8,397 nt of DNA. Source: Pseudonocardiales bacterium. GTDB lineage: Bacteria > Actinomycetota > Actinomycetes > Mycobacteriales > Pseudonocardiaceae. A program made the translations under genes and the position numbers. Below are positions 1-6,037 of this stretch, one piece after another. The DNA lies in NCBI GenBank assembly GCA_025465385.1, contig JAODNG010000148.1:1-8397 (forward strand), written 5' to 3'. The notes below the pieces were generated by a model. That model saw nothing but the letters and a program-made list of their open reading frames with translations, was not told where the DNA came from and ran no database searches. Numbering within the stretch: position 1 is the stretch's first letter; the number at the start of each line of letters is the position of its first letter.

Positions 1-295
1 GCGGCAGCCGGTCCAACCCAGGAGGGATCAACCGCTGGCCAGCACCCAGGATCCGCGCCGACAGCACCGGATCCACCGCTACGGTAAGACCATCCAGGCA
101 CAACAAGAACGAGGCGTGCCCGAGCCAGGCCAGCCAGTCGCCGGAAAGCGGCAACGGCGCCGGTGCAGCCACCGGAATCCGCGACACACCGTCAGTGGCG
201 CCAGCGAAACCACCCTCGCGCCACAACCGAAAAAATTGCGGCGGTCCGGGCAGTGGTCCGGTGAGCCGGTCAGCAAAAGAACGCCGCCGGCTCAA
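1..295 (-). CDS. Metallo-beta-lactamase-fold hydrolase, N-terminal part (cut by window edge)
   Basis: An open minus-strand frame runs off the left edge. About 98 residues are visible. Around residues 54-62 it reads WLAWLGHAS and around 71-79 TVAVDPVLS, the N-terminal signature of the UlaG/RomA/NAPE-PLD-like branch of metallo-beta-lactamase-fold hydrolases. The zinc-binding HxHxDH motif would lie beyond the window, so activity cannot be judged and the substrate is unknown. I chose the TTG at 295-293, which overlaps the TGA of the upstream gene as TTGA, an arrangement typical of translational coupling. A GTG at 307-305 in the same frame would add four residues and is a real alternative; neither has a strong ribosome-binding site. 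The gene is the last visible member of the minus-strand cluster. Family placement is from motifs; the start is uncertain. Confidence 0.75.
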   Translation of the reverse strand, partial: MSRRRSFADRLTGPLPGPPQFFRLWREGGFAGATDGVSRIPVAAPAPLPLSGDWLAWLGHASFLLCLDGLTVAVDPVLSARILGAGQRLIPPGLDRLP

Positions 296-1086
296 AAGGC
301 CGGCCACGGGATCGCCGGCCAGTTCCCATTAGGCGCCGGGAACGTCTCGGTGGTCAGCAGCCGGTCGGTCCGTTTGCACACGGCCCGTACCTCAGCTCGG
401 GTCACGTGCTCAGCAAGAGCAGTGCCCAGCGCACCATCGAGCGAGCATCGCACCCGGCGCAGCACATCCAGCACCCCGCCACACAACGGTTGACCCAGGA
501 AGCCCCACAGCACGGTGCGCAGCTTGTCCTCACGATGCAGGCAGATCCCGTGGTCCACCCCGTACACGGCGCCGTCGCACCCGGCGAGCACGTGGCCACC
601 CTTGCGGTCGGCGTTGTTGAGCAGCACGTCGAGCACAGCCAGCCGGCGCAGTCCGTCGGTGTCGGCGTGCACCAGCAGCGCCGGGTCGCCGTAGCGGTCG
701 TGCGCCCGCAGCACCGGGCGCCAGCCCTGTGGCACCGCGTCAAGGGCCACTACATCCACCAGGCCGCGCTCATCCTCGATGTCGATCCAGAGCTGCACCA
801 TGCCCGGCCCCAGCGGTCCCGGTCGCAGCACGGTGGGCGGTATCAGCGACCAACCGGTGGCCTCGGAGATCAACCAGCTCGCGACTTCCCGGCCGGCCAG
901 GGTGCCATCCGGGAAGTCCCACAGCGGACGCTCGCCCCGGATCGGCTTGTAGACGCAGTCGGCGCTGACCCCGTCGCACTCCACCGTGGACAGAAACGTG
1001 GCGTTGGACGCCTCCACGAGCCGGCCGCTGACCTCTAGACGGCCGTGGTGCAGCAACGGCAGCGCCGCTGGATCGGTGGGCAGCAC
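292..1086 (-). CDS. SCO1664/TIGR03843-type conserved protein, kinase-like motifs
   Basis: A 264-residue protein of the actinobacterial SCO1664 family (Rv2133c in Mycobacterium tuberculosis is the likely counterpart). Recognisable blocks are ASNATF (26-31), VYKPIRGERPLWDFPDG (45-61), GREVA (65-69), LLNNADRKGGHVL (155-167) and VYGVDHGICLH (174-184). K47, a downstream Glu (E67), the D160-R161 block and D178 are arranged like the ATP-binding Lys, Glu, catalytic loop and metal-binding Asp of HipA/PI4K-like atypical kinases. That reading is inference, and no substrate is known. The frame is open to 1170, but the earlier start would add 28 non-conserved residues lying over the end of the upstream DUF3090 gene. 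I chose the GTG at 1086-1084, which sits 8 bases after the TGA of that gene. The 3' end overlaps the start of the metallo-hydrolase gene. Spacing implies one transcript with its neighbours. Confidence 0.9.
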   Translation of the reverse strand: MLPTDPAALPLLHHGRLEVSGRLVEASNATFLSTVECDGVSADCVYKPIRGERPLWDFPDGTLAGREVASWLISEATGWSLIPPTVLRPGPLGPGMVQLWIDIEDERGLVDVVALDAVPQGWRPVLRAHDRYGDPALLVHADTDGLRRLAVLDVLLNNADRKGGHVLAGCDGAVYGVDHGICLHREDKLRTVLWGFLGQPLCGGVLDVLRRVRCSLDGALGTALAEHVTRAEVRAVCKRTDRLLTTETFPAPNGNWPAIPWPAF

Positions 1087-1094
1087 GGCCCCGC

Positions 1095-1658
1095 TCAGGC
1101 CTCGGCCTGGCGTCGGTAGCCATTCTGCCGTGGGCAGATGTGACCGCTGGGCCCCAACGGCTCCTTGCACAGCGGGCAGGGCTGGCGGCCCGCTGAGATC
1201 ACCCGTACGGCGCGCACGGCGAACGCTCGGGCCTGCTCCAGGGACAGGAACACCCGGACGGCGTCGGGGCCTTCCTCGGCGTCATCGAGCACCATGGACT
1301 CGTCGATCTCCTGCTCGCTGACCGCAAGCAGCTCCACGACGATGGCCCGGGATTCAATGTCCCAGCCCAGTCCCATGGTGCCGACCCGGAACTCCTGCTC
1401 GACGGGGGTGCGCAGCGGCTCGGTGTCCACCGGGACCTCGCCGGGCTCGGCGGCATCGGCGCCCAATCGCCGGACGACCTCGTCGAGCAGCGCGGACAGG
1501 CGCTCGGCGAGGACGGCGACCTGCTCCTTTTCCATCTGCACGCTGACCACCTTGGCCTCGTCGACGGCCTGCAGATAGAACGTGCGGTCGCCGGGCTCGC
1601 CGACGGTGCCCGCGACGAATCGATCGGGGGTGCGGAAGACATGGATGACACGGGACAT
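1095..1658 (-). CDS. DUF3090/TIGR03847-type protein with C-terminal Cys/His cluster
   Basis: A 187-residue protein beginning MSRVIHVFRTPDRFVAGTVG, the characteristic N-terminus of the TIGR03847/DUF3090 family (Rv2134c-like). The C-terminus carries CPLC (161-164) followed by GHICPRQNGY (172-181). C161, C164, H173 and C175 look like a zinc-binding knuckle, inferred from spacing only. The frame is open upstream to 1898, but the extra 80 residues are low-complexity and lie over the neighbouring phosphatase gene, so the ATG at 1658-1656 is preferred. A GGTAGGG sequence lies just upstream of it. The protein has no signal peptide or membrane segment and is presumably cytosolic. In actinomycetes this family sits between a histidine phosphatase and an SCO1664 gene, as here, so a shared but undefined role is likely. 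No biochemical activity is known to me. Confidence 0.92.
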   Translation of the reverse strand: MSRVIHVFRTPDRFVAGTVGEPGDRTFYLQAVDEAKVVSVQMEKEQVAVLAERLSALLDEVVRRLGADAAEPGEVPVDTEPLRTPVEQEFRVGTMGLGWDIESRAIVVELLAVSEQEIDESMVLDDAEEGPDAVRVFLSLEQARAFAVRAVRVISAGRQPCPLCKEPLGPSGHICPRQNGYRRQAEA

Positions 1659-1674
1659 GGCCCTACCAACACTA

Positions 1675-1728
1675 GAGCACCTGACGACACCAGAGCATCC
1701 GGCGACATCACAGCACCCAGCACCGTCG
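1675..1728. repeat. Three imperfect tandem 18-bp units
   Basis: Three consecutive 18-bp units start at 1675, 1693 and 1711. They begin GAGCAC, GAGCAT and CAGCAC and share the pattern (G/C)AGCA(C/T)C....CGACA(C/T)CA in the first two; the third is more diverged. The block fills most of the 91-bp gap between the DUF3090 start and the phosphatase stop on the minus strand. It may be a spacer expanded by slippage. No function is evident. Confidence 0.5.
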
Positions 1729-1749
1729 GGCAGCGGCCATCCCCACGCC

Positions 1750-2448
1750 TCAGCTGGTGCCGGTGCAACCCCCGGGCGTGGCGTCCGACGAGGGCCGCCG
1801 CCGGCGCCGACGCTTGGGCGGGACCAGGGAACGCAGGTCGTCACCGCAGTCGTTGACCCGCTGGACGAACGGCCGGGTCTCGGTGTAGGTGACGGCACTG
1901 ATCGAGCACGGGTTCGCGACGATGCGCTGGAAGCCGTCCAGGTGCACGCCCAGCGCGTCGGCGAGCACCGCCTTGATGACGTCGCCGTGCGAGCAGACCA
2001 GCCACAGCACGTGGGGACCGTGCTCGGCGGCCAGCTTGGCGTCCCACTCGCGGACCGCGGCCACCGCCCGGGCCTGTAGTGCGGCCAGGCCCTCCCCGCC
2101 GGGGAACACCGCCGCCGAGGGGTGTGACTGCACCACCTTCCACAGTGGCTCCTTGCCGAGCTTGCTCAGCTCCCGCCCGGTCCACTGGCCGTAGTCCACC
2201 TCGATGAACCGGTCGTCGACGGTCACCTCGAGCTCGCGCGCCTGCGCCAGCGGGGCCACCGTCTCCTGGCAACGCTGCAGCGGGGAACTCACCACCGCTG
2301 CCAGCGGCAGCTGCGCGAGGCGCTCGACCAGCGCCTGGGCTTGGGCCACACCGCCCTCGTCGAGGCCCACCCCCAGGGTGCGCCCCGCCAGCACGCCCGC
2401 GGAGTTCGCCGTGGACCGGCCATGTCGGAGCAGGATCACGGTGCCCAC
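1750..2448 (-). CDS. Histidine phosphatase (phosphoglycerate mutase-like), MSMEG_4193 type
   Basis: A 232-residue member of the histidine phosphatase superfamily, TIGR03848/MSMEG_4193 subgroup (Rv2135c-like). The start VILLRHGRS contains the catalytic RHG (residues 8-10; H9 is the phospho-acceptor). R59 in SSPLQRCQET and H154 in CSHGD complete the phosphate pocket, and E83 in EVDYGQW is the likely proton donor. All key residues are present, so the enzyme should be active, but the natural substrate is not deducible. The C-terminus has a basic tract (K212 to R218) and a short Gly/Ser/Thr-rich tail, probably disordered. The start is GTG at 2448-2446 with a GGGTGGCG stretch just upstream. It is the first gene of the minus-strand cluster and diverges from the aldo/keto reductase across 35 bp, so its promoter must lie in or beyond that spacer. 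Confidence 0.92.
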   Translation of the reverse strand: MGTVILLRHGRSTANSAGVLAGRTLGVGLDEGGVAQAQALVERLAQLPLAAVVSSPLQRCQETVAPLAQARELEVTVDDRFIEVDYGQWTGRELSKLGKEPLWKVVQSHPSAAVFPGGEGLAALQARAVAAVREWDAKLAAEHGPHVLWLVCSHGDVIKAVLADALGVHLDGFQRIVANPCSISAVTYTETRPFVQRVNDCGDDLRSLVPPKRRRRRRPSSDATPGGCTGTS

Positions 2449-2483
2449 GCCGCCACCCTACGCACCCGCTAGCGTGCACCCCC
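2449..2483. promoter_or_regulatory. Compact divergent spacer between phosphatase and aldo/keto reductase
   Basis: Only 35 bp separate the two divergent GTG starts. The spacer holds the 8-bp palindrome CGCTAGCG (2467-2474) near its centre. There is no convincing sigma-70-type hexamer pair, and any promoter for either gene must overlap the opposite reading frame or give a very short leader. The regulatory role is inferred from position only. Confidence 0.3.
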
Positions 2484-3446
2484 GTGCAACAGCGTTATCT
2501 CGGCCGCAGCGGGCTGCGGGTGTCCCGGCTTGCGCTCGGAACGATGACCTGGGGCCAGGACACCGACGCCGAGGAGGCCGCCACCCAGCTCGTCGCCTTC
2601 GTCGATGCCGGCGGAACGCTGGTGGACACCGCGGACGTCTACAGCGACGGCGAGTCGGAGCGGATCCTGGGCAAGCTGCTCACTGAGGTCATCCCCCGCG
2701 ACGAGCTGGTGGTCGCCACCAAGGCGGTGGCGCATCGCGACGACGGGCCCTTCGGCGGCGGTGCGTCCCGGGCGGCGCTGCTCGCGGCGTTGGACGGATC
2801 ACTGCGCCGGTTGCGCACCGACCACATCGACCTCTGGCAGCTGCACGCCTGGGATCCGGCCGTGCCGCTGGAGGAGACGCTGTCCGCGGTGGCCGATGCG
2901 GTGCGCTGCGGCAAGGTCCGCTATGTCGGGGTGTCGAACTACACCGGCTGGCAGCTGGCCACCGCCAGGACCATCTCCGAGGTACCGCTGGTCTCCACCC
3001 AAGTGGAGTATTCGCTGCTGGAGCGCGGGGTGGAACGCGAGGTGGTGCCCGCGGCGGCGCACCACGGGGTGGGGTTGCTGCCCTGGGCACCGCTGGCCCG
3101 CGGGGTGCTCACCGGCAAGTACCGCAACAGCACCCCGGCCGGATCGCGGGCGGCGTCGCCGCACTACGCGCGGTACGTCGAGCACCACCGCACCGACCGG
3201 GCTACCCGGATCGTCCAAGCCGTGGCCACCGCCGCCGACGGGCTGGGGGTGTCCCCACTGGAAGTCGCCGTGGCCTGGGTACGCGACCGGCCGGGCGTGG
3301 TCGCTCCGGTCGTCGGCGCCCGCAACGCCACCCAGCTGGCCGGCTCGCTGGCCGCCGAGGAGGTGGAGCTGGCGCCCGCGATCCGGGCCGCGCTGGATGA
3401 CGTCAGTGCAATTGAGCTGGGTTACCCGGAGCGTCGGCTCGGCTGA
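2484..3446 (+). CDS. Aldo/keto reductase
   Basis: A 320-residue NAD(P)H-dependent oxidoreductase of the aldo/keto reductase superfamily, close to full length for the family. It begins YLGRSGLRVSRLALGTMTWG, the usual N-terminal strand motif. The catalytic tetrad is visible: D48 and Y53 in VDTADVYSDG, K80 in VATKA and H121 in LWQLHAWD. VGVSNYTGWQ and the late PVVGARN segment match the cofactor-binding face of the barrel. The expected reaction is reversible reduction of an aldehyde or ketone; the physiological substrate is unknown. The start is GTG at 2484, the first start codon that gives a natural N-terminus. There is no clear ribosome-binding site, so a short-leader or leaderless message is possible. 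The 3' end overlaps the convergent glycosyltransferase by 44 bp. All catalytic residues are present and nothing suggests decay. Confidence 0.95.
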   Translation: MQQRYLGRSGLRVSRLALGTMTWGQDTDAEEAATQLVAFVDAGGTLVDTADVYSDGESERILGKLLTEVIPRDELVVATKAVAHRDDGPFGGGASRAALLAALDGSLRRLRTDHIDLWQLHAWDPAVPLEETLSAVADAVRCGKVRYVGVSNYTGWQLATARTISEVPLVSTQVEYSLLERGVEREVVPAAAHHGVGLLPWAPLARGVLTGKYRNSTPAGSRAASPHYARYVEHHRTDRATRIVQAVATAADGLGVSPLEVAVAWVRDRPGVVAPVVGARNATQLAGSLAAEEVELAPAIRAALDDVSAIELGYPERRLG

Positions 3447-4095
3447 CCCGCCGCATCGCCGCGGACATATCGCGGGCGGCGCGCACCGTGCCGCGGACCG
3501 ACCCGGACACCTTGGACCGCCCGCCGGCGCGCGGCCGGTACTCGACGTCGAACTCGCGCACCCGCCAGCCCGCGGCACCGGCGCGCAGCAGCAACTCCAG
3601 CGGGTAACCGCAAGCGCGGTCGGTGACGCCCAGATCGAGCAGCGCCTGGCGGCGGCCGACCCGGATCGGTGCGATGTCATGAACCGGCAGGCCCCGCTGG
3701 CGCAGCACCGCGGCCAGCACCATATTGCCGGCCCTCGCGTGCCATGGCCACGCGCCGGCCTGCGGTACCCGGCGACCGACCGCGAGATCACTGCCGTTGG
3801 CCGCCTCAGCGACCAGGCGAGGCAGCGCCTGCGGCGGCAGCGATCCGTCGGCGTCGAGCACACCGACCAGATCGGCGGTCGCGGCGAGCAACCCGGCGTG
3901 CACCGCGGCGCCGTAGCCACGCCGCGGCTCGGACACCACGGTGGCGCCGCAGGCGGTCGCCACGGCGACCGTGTCATCGGTGCTGCCGTTGTCGACGACG
4001 AGGACCCGGTAGCCCGCAGGCATCGCGGCCAGGACACCGGGCAGCGCCTCGGCTTCGTCCAGGCACGGCAAAACGATGTCGACCGTGGTAGTCAC
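3403..4095 (-). CDS. Family 2 glycosyltransferase (GT-A fold)
   Basis: A 230-residue GT2 enzyme. IVLPCLDEAEALPGVL (7-22) and VLVVDNGSTDDT (31-42) form the nucleotide-sugar-binding half. VLDADGS (79-85) carries the DxD-type metal ligands D81 and D83. GYGAAVHAGL and the later HDIAPIRVGRR block are typical of small soluble GT2 proteins of the polyprenyl-phosphate sugar transferase type. No transmembrane helix follows the catalytic domain, so it is probably cytosolic or peripheral. Donor and acceptor cannot be read from the sequence; a role in lipid-linked or cell-envelope sugar transfer is only a guess. The start is GTG at 4095-4093. The last 15 or so residues lie over the end of the convergent aldo/keto reductase gene, and no terminator is visible between the two. 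Confidence 0.92.
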   Translation of the reverse strand: MTTTVDIVLPCLDEAEALPGVLAAMPAGYRVLVVDNGSTDDTVAVATACGATVVSEPRRGYGAAVHAGLLAATADLVGVLDADGSLPPQALPRLVAEAANGSDLAVGRRVPQAGAWPWHARAGNMVLAAVLRQRGLPVHDIAPIRVGRRQALLDLGVTDRACGYPLELLLRAGAAGWRVREFDVEYRPRAGGRSKVSGSVRGTVRAARDMSAAMRRVSRADAPGNPAQLH

Positions 4096-4103
4096 AGCTG
4101 CTG

Positions 4104-4109
4104 ACGCTA
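4104..4109 (-). promoter_or_regulatory. Candidate -10 element for the glycosyltransferase
   Basis: On the minus strand TAGCGT lies 8 bases before the GTG start of the glycosyltransferase, matching the TANNNT core seen in actinobacterial promoters. It would place transcription start within about two bases of the start codon, giving a leaderless or near-leaderless message. No good -35 hexamer is seen. Weak evidence from a short motif. Confidence 0.25.
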
Positions 4110-4239
4110 TCGCTTAGACGGAGTAACCACGCACCGGGCTGGTCACAGCTCGATCACGGAAGACTGCATAGGGTCAGCGGCGCGGGGTTAGGGTGTCCGT
4201 CCAACTAGCGGATTAATGCCAACAACCGGCTACCTGGGG

Positions 4240-4257
4240 ATGACGCGAGGGTGTCAT
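4240..4257. promoter_or_regulatory. Inverted repeat ATGAC-N8-GTCAT upstream of the lipoprotein gene
   Basis: Two perfect 5-bp half-sites with an 8-bp spacer lie 51 bp before the lipoprotein start, in the 212-bp spacer between divergent genes. The size fits a dimeric repressor site, but a 5-bp arm can arise by chance and no second copy is seen. The same spacer also holds a 9-bp direct repeat, GTCACAGCT, at 4091 and 4142. Confidence 0.2.
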
Positions 4258-4297
4258 GTCAGGAATGCTTGACCTACACCACGCCCCCTACCGACAT

Positions 4298-4302
4298 GGA
4301 GG
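4298..4302 (+). promoter_or_regulatory. Strong ribosome-binding site fixing the lipoprotein start
   Basis: GGAGG followed by a 5-base spacer (TCGGT) and GTG at 4308. This is the best ribosome-binding site in the window. It argues for the GTG at 4308 rather than the upstream in-frame ATG at 4296 or GTG at 4251. Confidence 0.7.
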
Positions 4303-4307
4303 TCGGT

Positions 4308-5315
4308 GTGCTCGGTGCCCAGCGCGCGGCAATACTTGCTGCGTTGCTCGTCGTCGGGCTGATCACAGGATGCGGCACTGTGGGGGGCTCCGCCGGGCAG
4401 CAAGCTGTCCCGCCAGTCGAGCCGGCGTCGGCTCCGCTGGGCGGCCCGGCACCCGCGGGAACCATCAGGGCGCTCGGCGCGCCGGCTACCGCCGTAGTGG
4501 TCGATCCCCGCAGCAAGACGGTCGCGGTGGCGCTGGACGACCCGCCACGGCTACTGCTGACGACCCTGGATGGCGCGGCCGCGCCACGACAGGTGCCGCT
4601 ACCGGGACCGGCGGCGGATCTCGTGCTCGCAGCCGACGGCGGTTCGCTGCTGGTGCCGATCACCGCACCGGGGTCCGTGATCCGCGTCCCGCTCGATGGT
4701 GGCGCACCGAGCAGGACGGATCTCGGCGGCCCGGCACACGGGGCGGTCACGGTGGGTGGCGTCACCGTGGTTGCGCTGGGTGACCGGCTCGTCGTGCTGG
4801 ACGGCAACCGGCTCATCCCGGGGTTCATCGACGCAACCCGGCTGATCCCTGCCGCGGGCAAAGCCAAGGTCTGGGTTCTCGACCGGGGCCGCAGTGCGGT
4901 GAGCGTGGTGGACCTGACTACCGGGGAGATCAGTCCTGCGCTGCGCGCGGGCAATGGGGCCGCCAGTGCGGTGGCCGATAGGTTCGGTCGGCTGCTGGTC
5001 ACCGACACCCGCGACGGCGAGCTGCTGGCCTTCGCTGGCGATCCACCGGTGCTTCGGCAGCGTTTTCCGCTGCCGGGCGCGCCTTACGGGCTGGCCTACG
5101 ACGGCCGGCGCGACCTGGTGTGGGTCACCCTGACCGGCCGCGATGAAGTGGTCGGGCTTGGCGTGGCCGGAGGCGAGCCGGTGATCGTGCACCGGTTGCC
5201 TACCGTGCATCAACCCGATGCAGTGGCAGTAGACCCGGTCAGCGGCCGGGTCTACATCGTCTCCGCGTCAGGGGCAGGACTGCAGGTGATCGATCCCGAA
5301 CGGGTGGTGCAGTAA
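4308..5315 (+). CDS. Secreted lipoprotein, lppL-like, beta-propeller (YncE-like)
   Basis: A 335-residue lipoprotein. After the GTG start the N-terminus has one Arg (R6), a hydrophobic run (residues 7-18) and the lipobox LITGC with C22 as the lipidation site, so the mature protein should be anchored outside the cytoplasmic membrane. A Pro/Ala/Gly-rich linker follows. The rest is built of repeated units such as AVVVDPRSKTVAVAL, VWVLDRGRSAVSVVDLTTG, RLLVTDTRDGELLAF and AVAVDPVSGRVYIVSASG, the pattern of a YVTN/YncE-like beta-propeller. The frame is open from 4251, but the upstream residues lack signal-peptide character and a GGAGG site marks 4308. It resembles mycobacterial LppL (Rv2138), which also lies next to a DUF5703 gene. 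The ligand or partner is unknown. The stop overlaps the next start as TAATG, indicating translational coupling. Confidence 0.9.
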   Translation: MLGAQRAAILAALLVVGLITGCGTVGGSAGQQAVPPVEPASAPLGGPAPAGTIRALGAPATAVVVDPRSKTVAVALDDPPRLLLTTLDGAAAPRQVPLPGPAADLVLAADGGSLLVPITAPGSVIRVPLDGGAPSRTDLGGPAHGAVTVGGVTVVALGDRLVVLDGNRLIPGFIDATRLIPAAGKAKVWVLDRGRSAVSVVDLTTGEISPALRAGNGAASAVADRFGRLLVTDTRDGELLAFAGDPPVLRQRFPLPGAPYGLAYDGRRDLVWVTLTGRDEVVGLGVAGGEPVIVHRLPTVHQPDAVAVDPVSGRVYIVSASGAGLQVIDPERVVQ

Positions 5316-5533
5316 TGATCGAGACAATTGACGGTGATGGCCTCGACTGGGAGTACCAGCCGCTGCGGTTGCCGCCGGAAGTATCCCGGCGAACCGCAGC
5401 GACTCAGCTCGCGGTGCAGGCCGAATTCGCGGGCTGGGAACTGTCCCAGGTGCGGGTGTATCCCGGCGGCACGCGCACCGTATTGTTGCGCCGGCAGCGG
5501 ACTCCGGTCGCTCAGCCCAAGCTGTCGTTGTAA
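5315..5533 (+). CDS. DUF5703 family small protein
   Basis: A 72-residue protein with the core WEYQPLRLPPEVSRR (residues 12-26) and EFAGWELSQVRVYPGGTRTV (37-56), which matches the conserved blocks of the actinobacterial DUF5703 family (Rv2137c-like). It is small, soluble and has no signal peptide. The Trp/Tyr-rich pattern with a final beta-hairpin and basic end (VLLRRQR) is typical, but no function is known. The ATG overlaps the stop of the lipoprotein gene by one base (TAATG), so the two are almost certainly co-translated. The linkage of this family to an lppL-like gene is also seen in mycobacteria, where the strand arrangement differs. Confidence 0.9.
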   Translation: MIETIDGDGLDWEYQPLRLPPEVSRRTAATQLAVQAEFAGWELSQVRVYPGGTRTVLLRRQRTPVAQPKLSL

Positions 5534-5544
5534 ACCTTTAGCGC

Positions 5545-5624
5545 CGGAGCATGAAGTAGGGCCCGCGCCAACCGGTGCGGACCCCACTGGTGAGTCTAGT
5601 GATCGATCCGGATCGGGTGCTCCG
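5545..5624. terminator. Nested hairpins between convergent DUF5703 and cold-shock genes
   Basis: The 108-bp gap between two convergent stops holds an outer 7-bp stem, CGGAGCA (5545-5551) with TGCTCCG (5618-5624). Inside it are a hairpin CGCGCC-AACC-GGTGCG (5564-5579, one G-T pair, flanked by GGG/CCC) and the 12-bp palindrome CGATCCGGATCG (5604-5615). No T-tract follows on either strand. A bidirectional structural stop is plausible from position, not proven. Confidence 0.35.
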
Positions 5625-5641
5625 ACCCTGCGAGGCAGCCG

Positions 5642-5851
5642 TCAGCCTTGCAGCGGGCGGATCTGGTCGGCCTGCGGACCCTTGGGTCCCTGAGTGATCT
5701 CGAACTCCACCCGCTGGTTCTCGTCCAGCGAGCGGTAGCCGGTCGCCTGGATCGCCGAGAAGTGGGCGAAGACATCGGGGCCGCCACCATCTTGGGTGAT
5801 GAAGCCGTACCCCTTCTCCGCGTTGAACCACTTGACCGTGCCGGTCGCCAT
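5642..5851 (-). CDS. Cold-shock protein (CspA family)
   Basis: A 69-residue single cold-shock domain. It starts MATGTVKWFNAEKGYGFI, contains RNP1 (KGYGFI, residues 13-18) and RNP2 (VFAHF, 27-31), and ends with the family's VEFEITQGPKGPQADQI. It binds single-stranded RNA and DNA and acts as an RNA chaperone; in actinomycetes such proteins are often abundant at normal temperature as well. Length is exactly that of the family. The ATG at 5851-5849 is preceded by AAGGAG (5859-5864) at a good distance. The frame is open further upstream to 5968, but those residues are not conserved. About 185 bp separate it from the M20 gene, with a terminator in between, so it has its own promoter. The folded region just upstream may form part of a long regulated leader. 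Confidence 0.97.
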   Translation of the reverse strand: MATGTVKWFNAEKGYGFITQDGGGPDVFAHFSAIQATGYRSLDENQRVEFEITQGPKGPQADQIRPLQG

Positions 5852-5883
5852 CTTCCATCTCCTTGCTCGGGCCGCCTGTTCGG

Positions 5884-5966
5884 CCCGCAATGCGGGTGTC
5901 CTGGCTCGCTGTCGTGTCCATCCGGCGTGCGCCGTGCATGCACGAACCACGCTCGCCGGACACGAC
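5884..5966 (-). promoter_or_regulatory. Structured upstream region / candidate leader of the cold-shock gene
   Basis: Several stems lie 33-115 bases before the start codon. CCCGCA-A-TGCGGG spans 5884-5896. A perfect 9-bp pair is GTCGTGTCC (5911-5919) with GGACACGAC (5958-5966). An alternative 6-bp pair is CCGGCG (5922-5927) with CGCCGG (5954-5959), and it shares bases with the 9-bp pair. The 12-bp palindrome CGTGCATGCACG lies at 5933-5944. Mutually exclusive pairings are what a temperature-responsive leader would need. No transcription start is known, so whether all of it is transcribed is inference. Confidence 0.4.
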
Positions 5967-5968
5967 AA

Positions 5969-5996
5969 ACGCCTGTGGCGCTTGCTCCACAGGCGT
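5969..5996 (-). terminator. Hairpin terminator after the M20 peptidase gene
   Basis: A perfect 10-bp stem, ACGCCTGTGG with CCACAGGCGT, and an 8-base loop lie 41 bases past the M20 stop on the minus strand. In that direction the stem is followed by TTTGTCGTGT, a short T-rich run. This is the best intrinsic terminator in the window and separates the M20 gene from the cold-shock gene. Confidence 0.65.
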
Positions 5997-6037
5997 CCCT
6001 TGGAACCAAGACTGCTACGCGCGCGACGTTAGCAGAA

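Noticed and set aside
2605..4104. 499-codon plus-strand open frame
   Set aside because: Arg/Pro/Trp-rich shadow over the aldo/keto reductase in another frame and antisense to the glycosyltransferase, both of which have clear motifs.
4269..4297. TTGACC at 4269 as a -35 box for the lipoprotein gene
   Set aside because: No acceptable -10 hexamer at 16-18 bp, and the resulting start would lie inside or past the ribosome-binding site.
4251..4307. Upstream starts (GTG 4251, ATG 4296) for the lipoprotein
   Set aside because: The added residues are not signal-peptide-like and the GGAGG site is spaced correctly only for GTG 4308.
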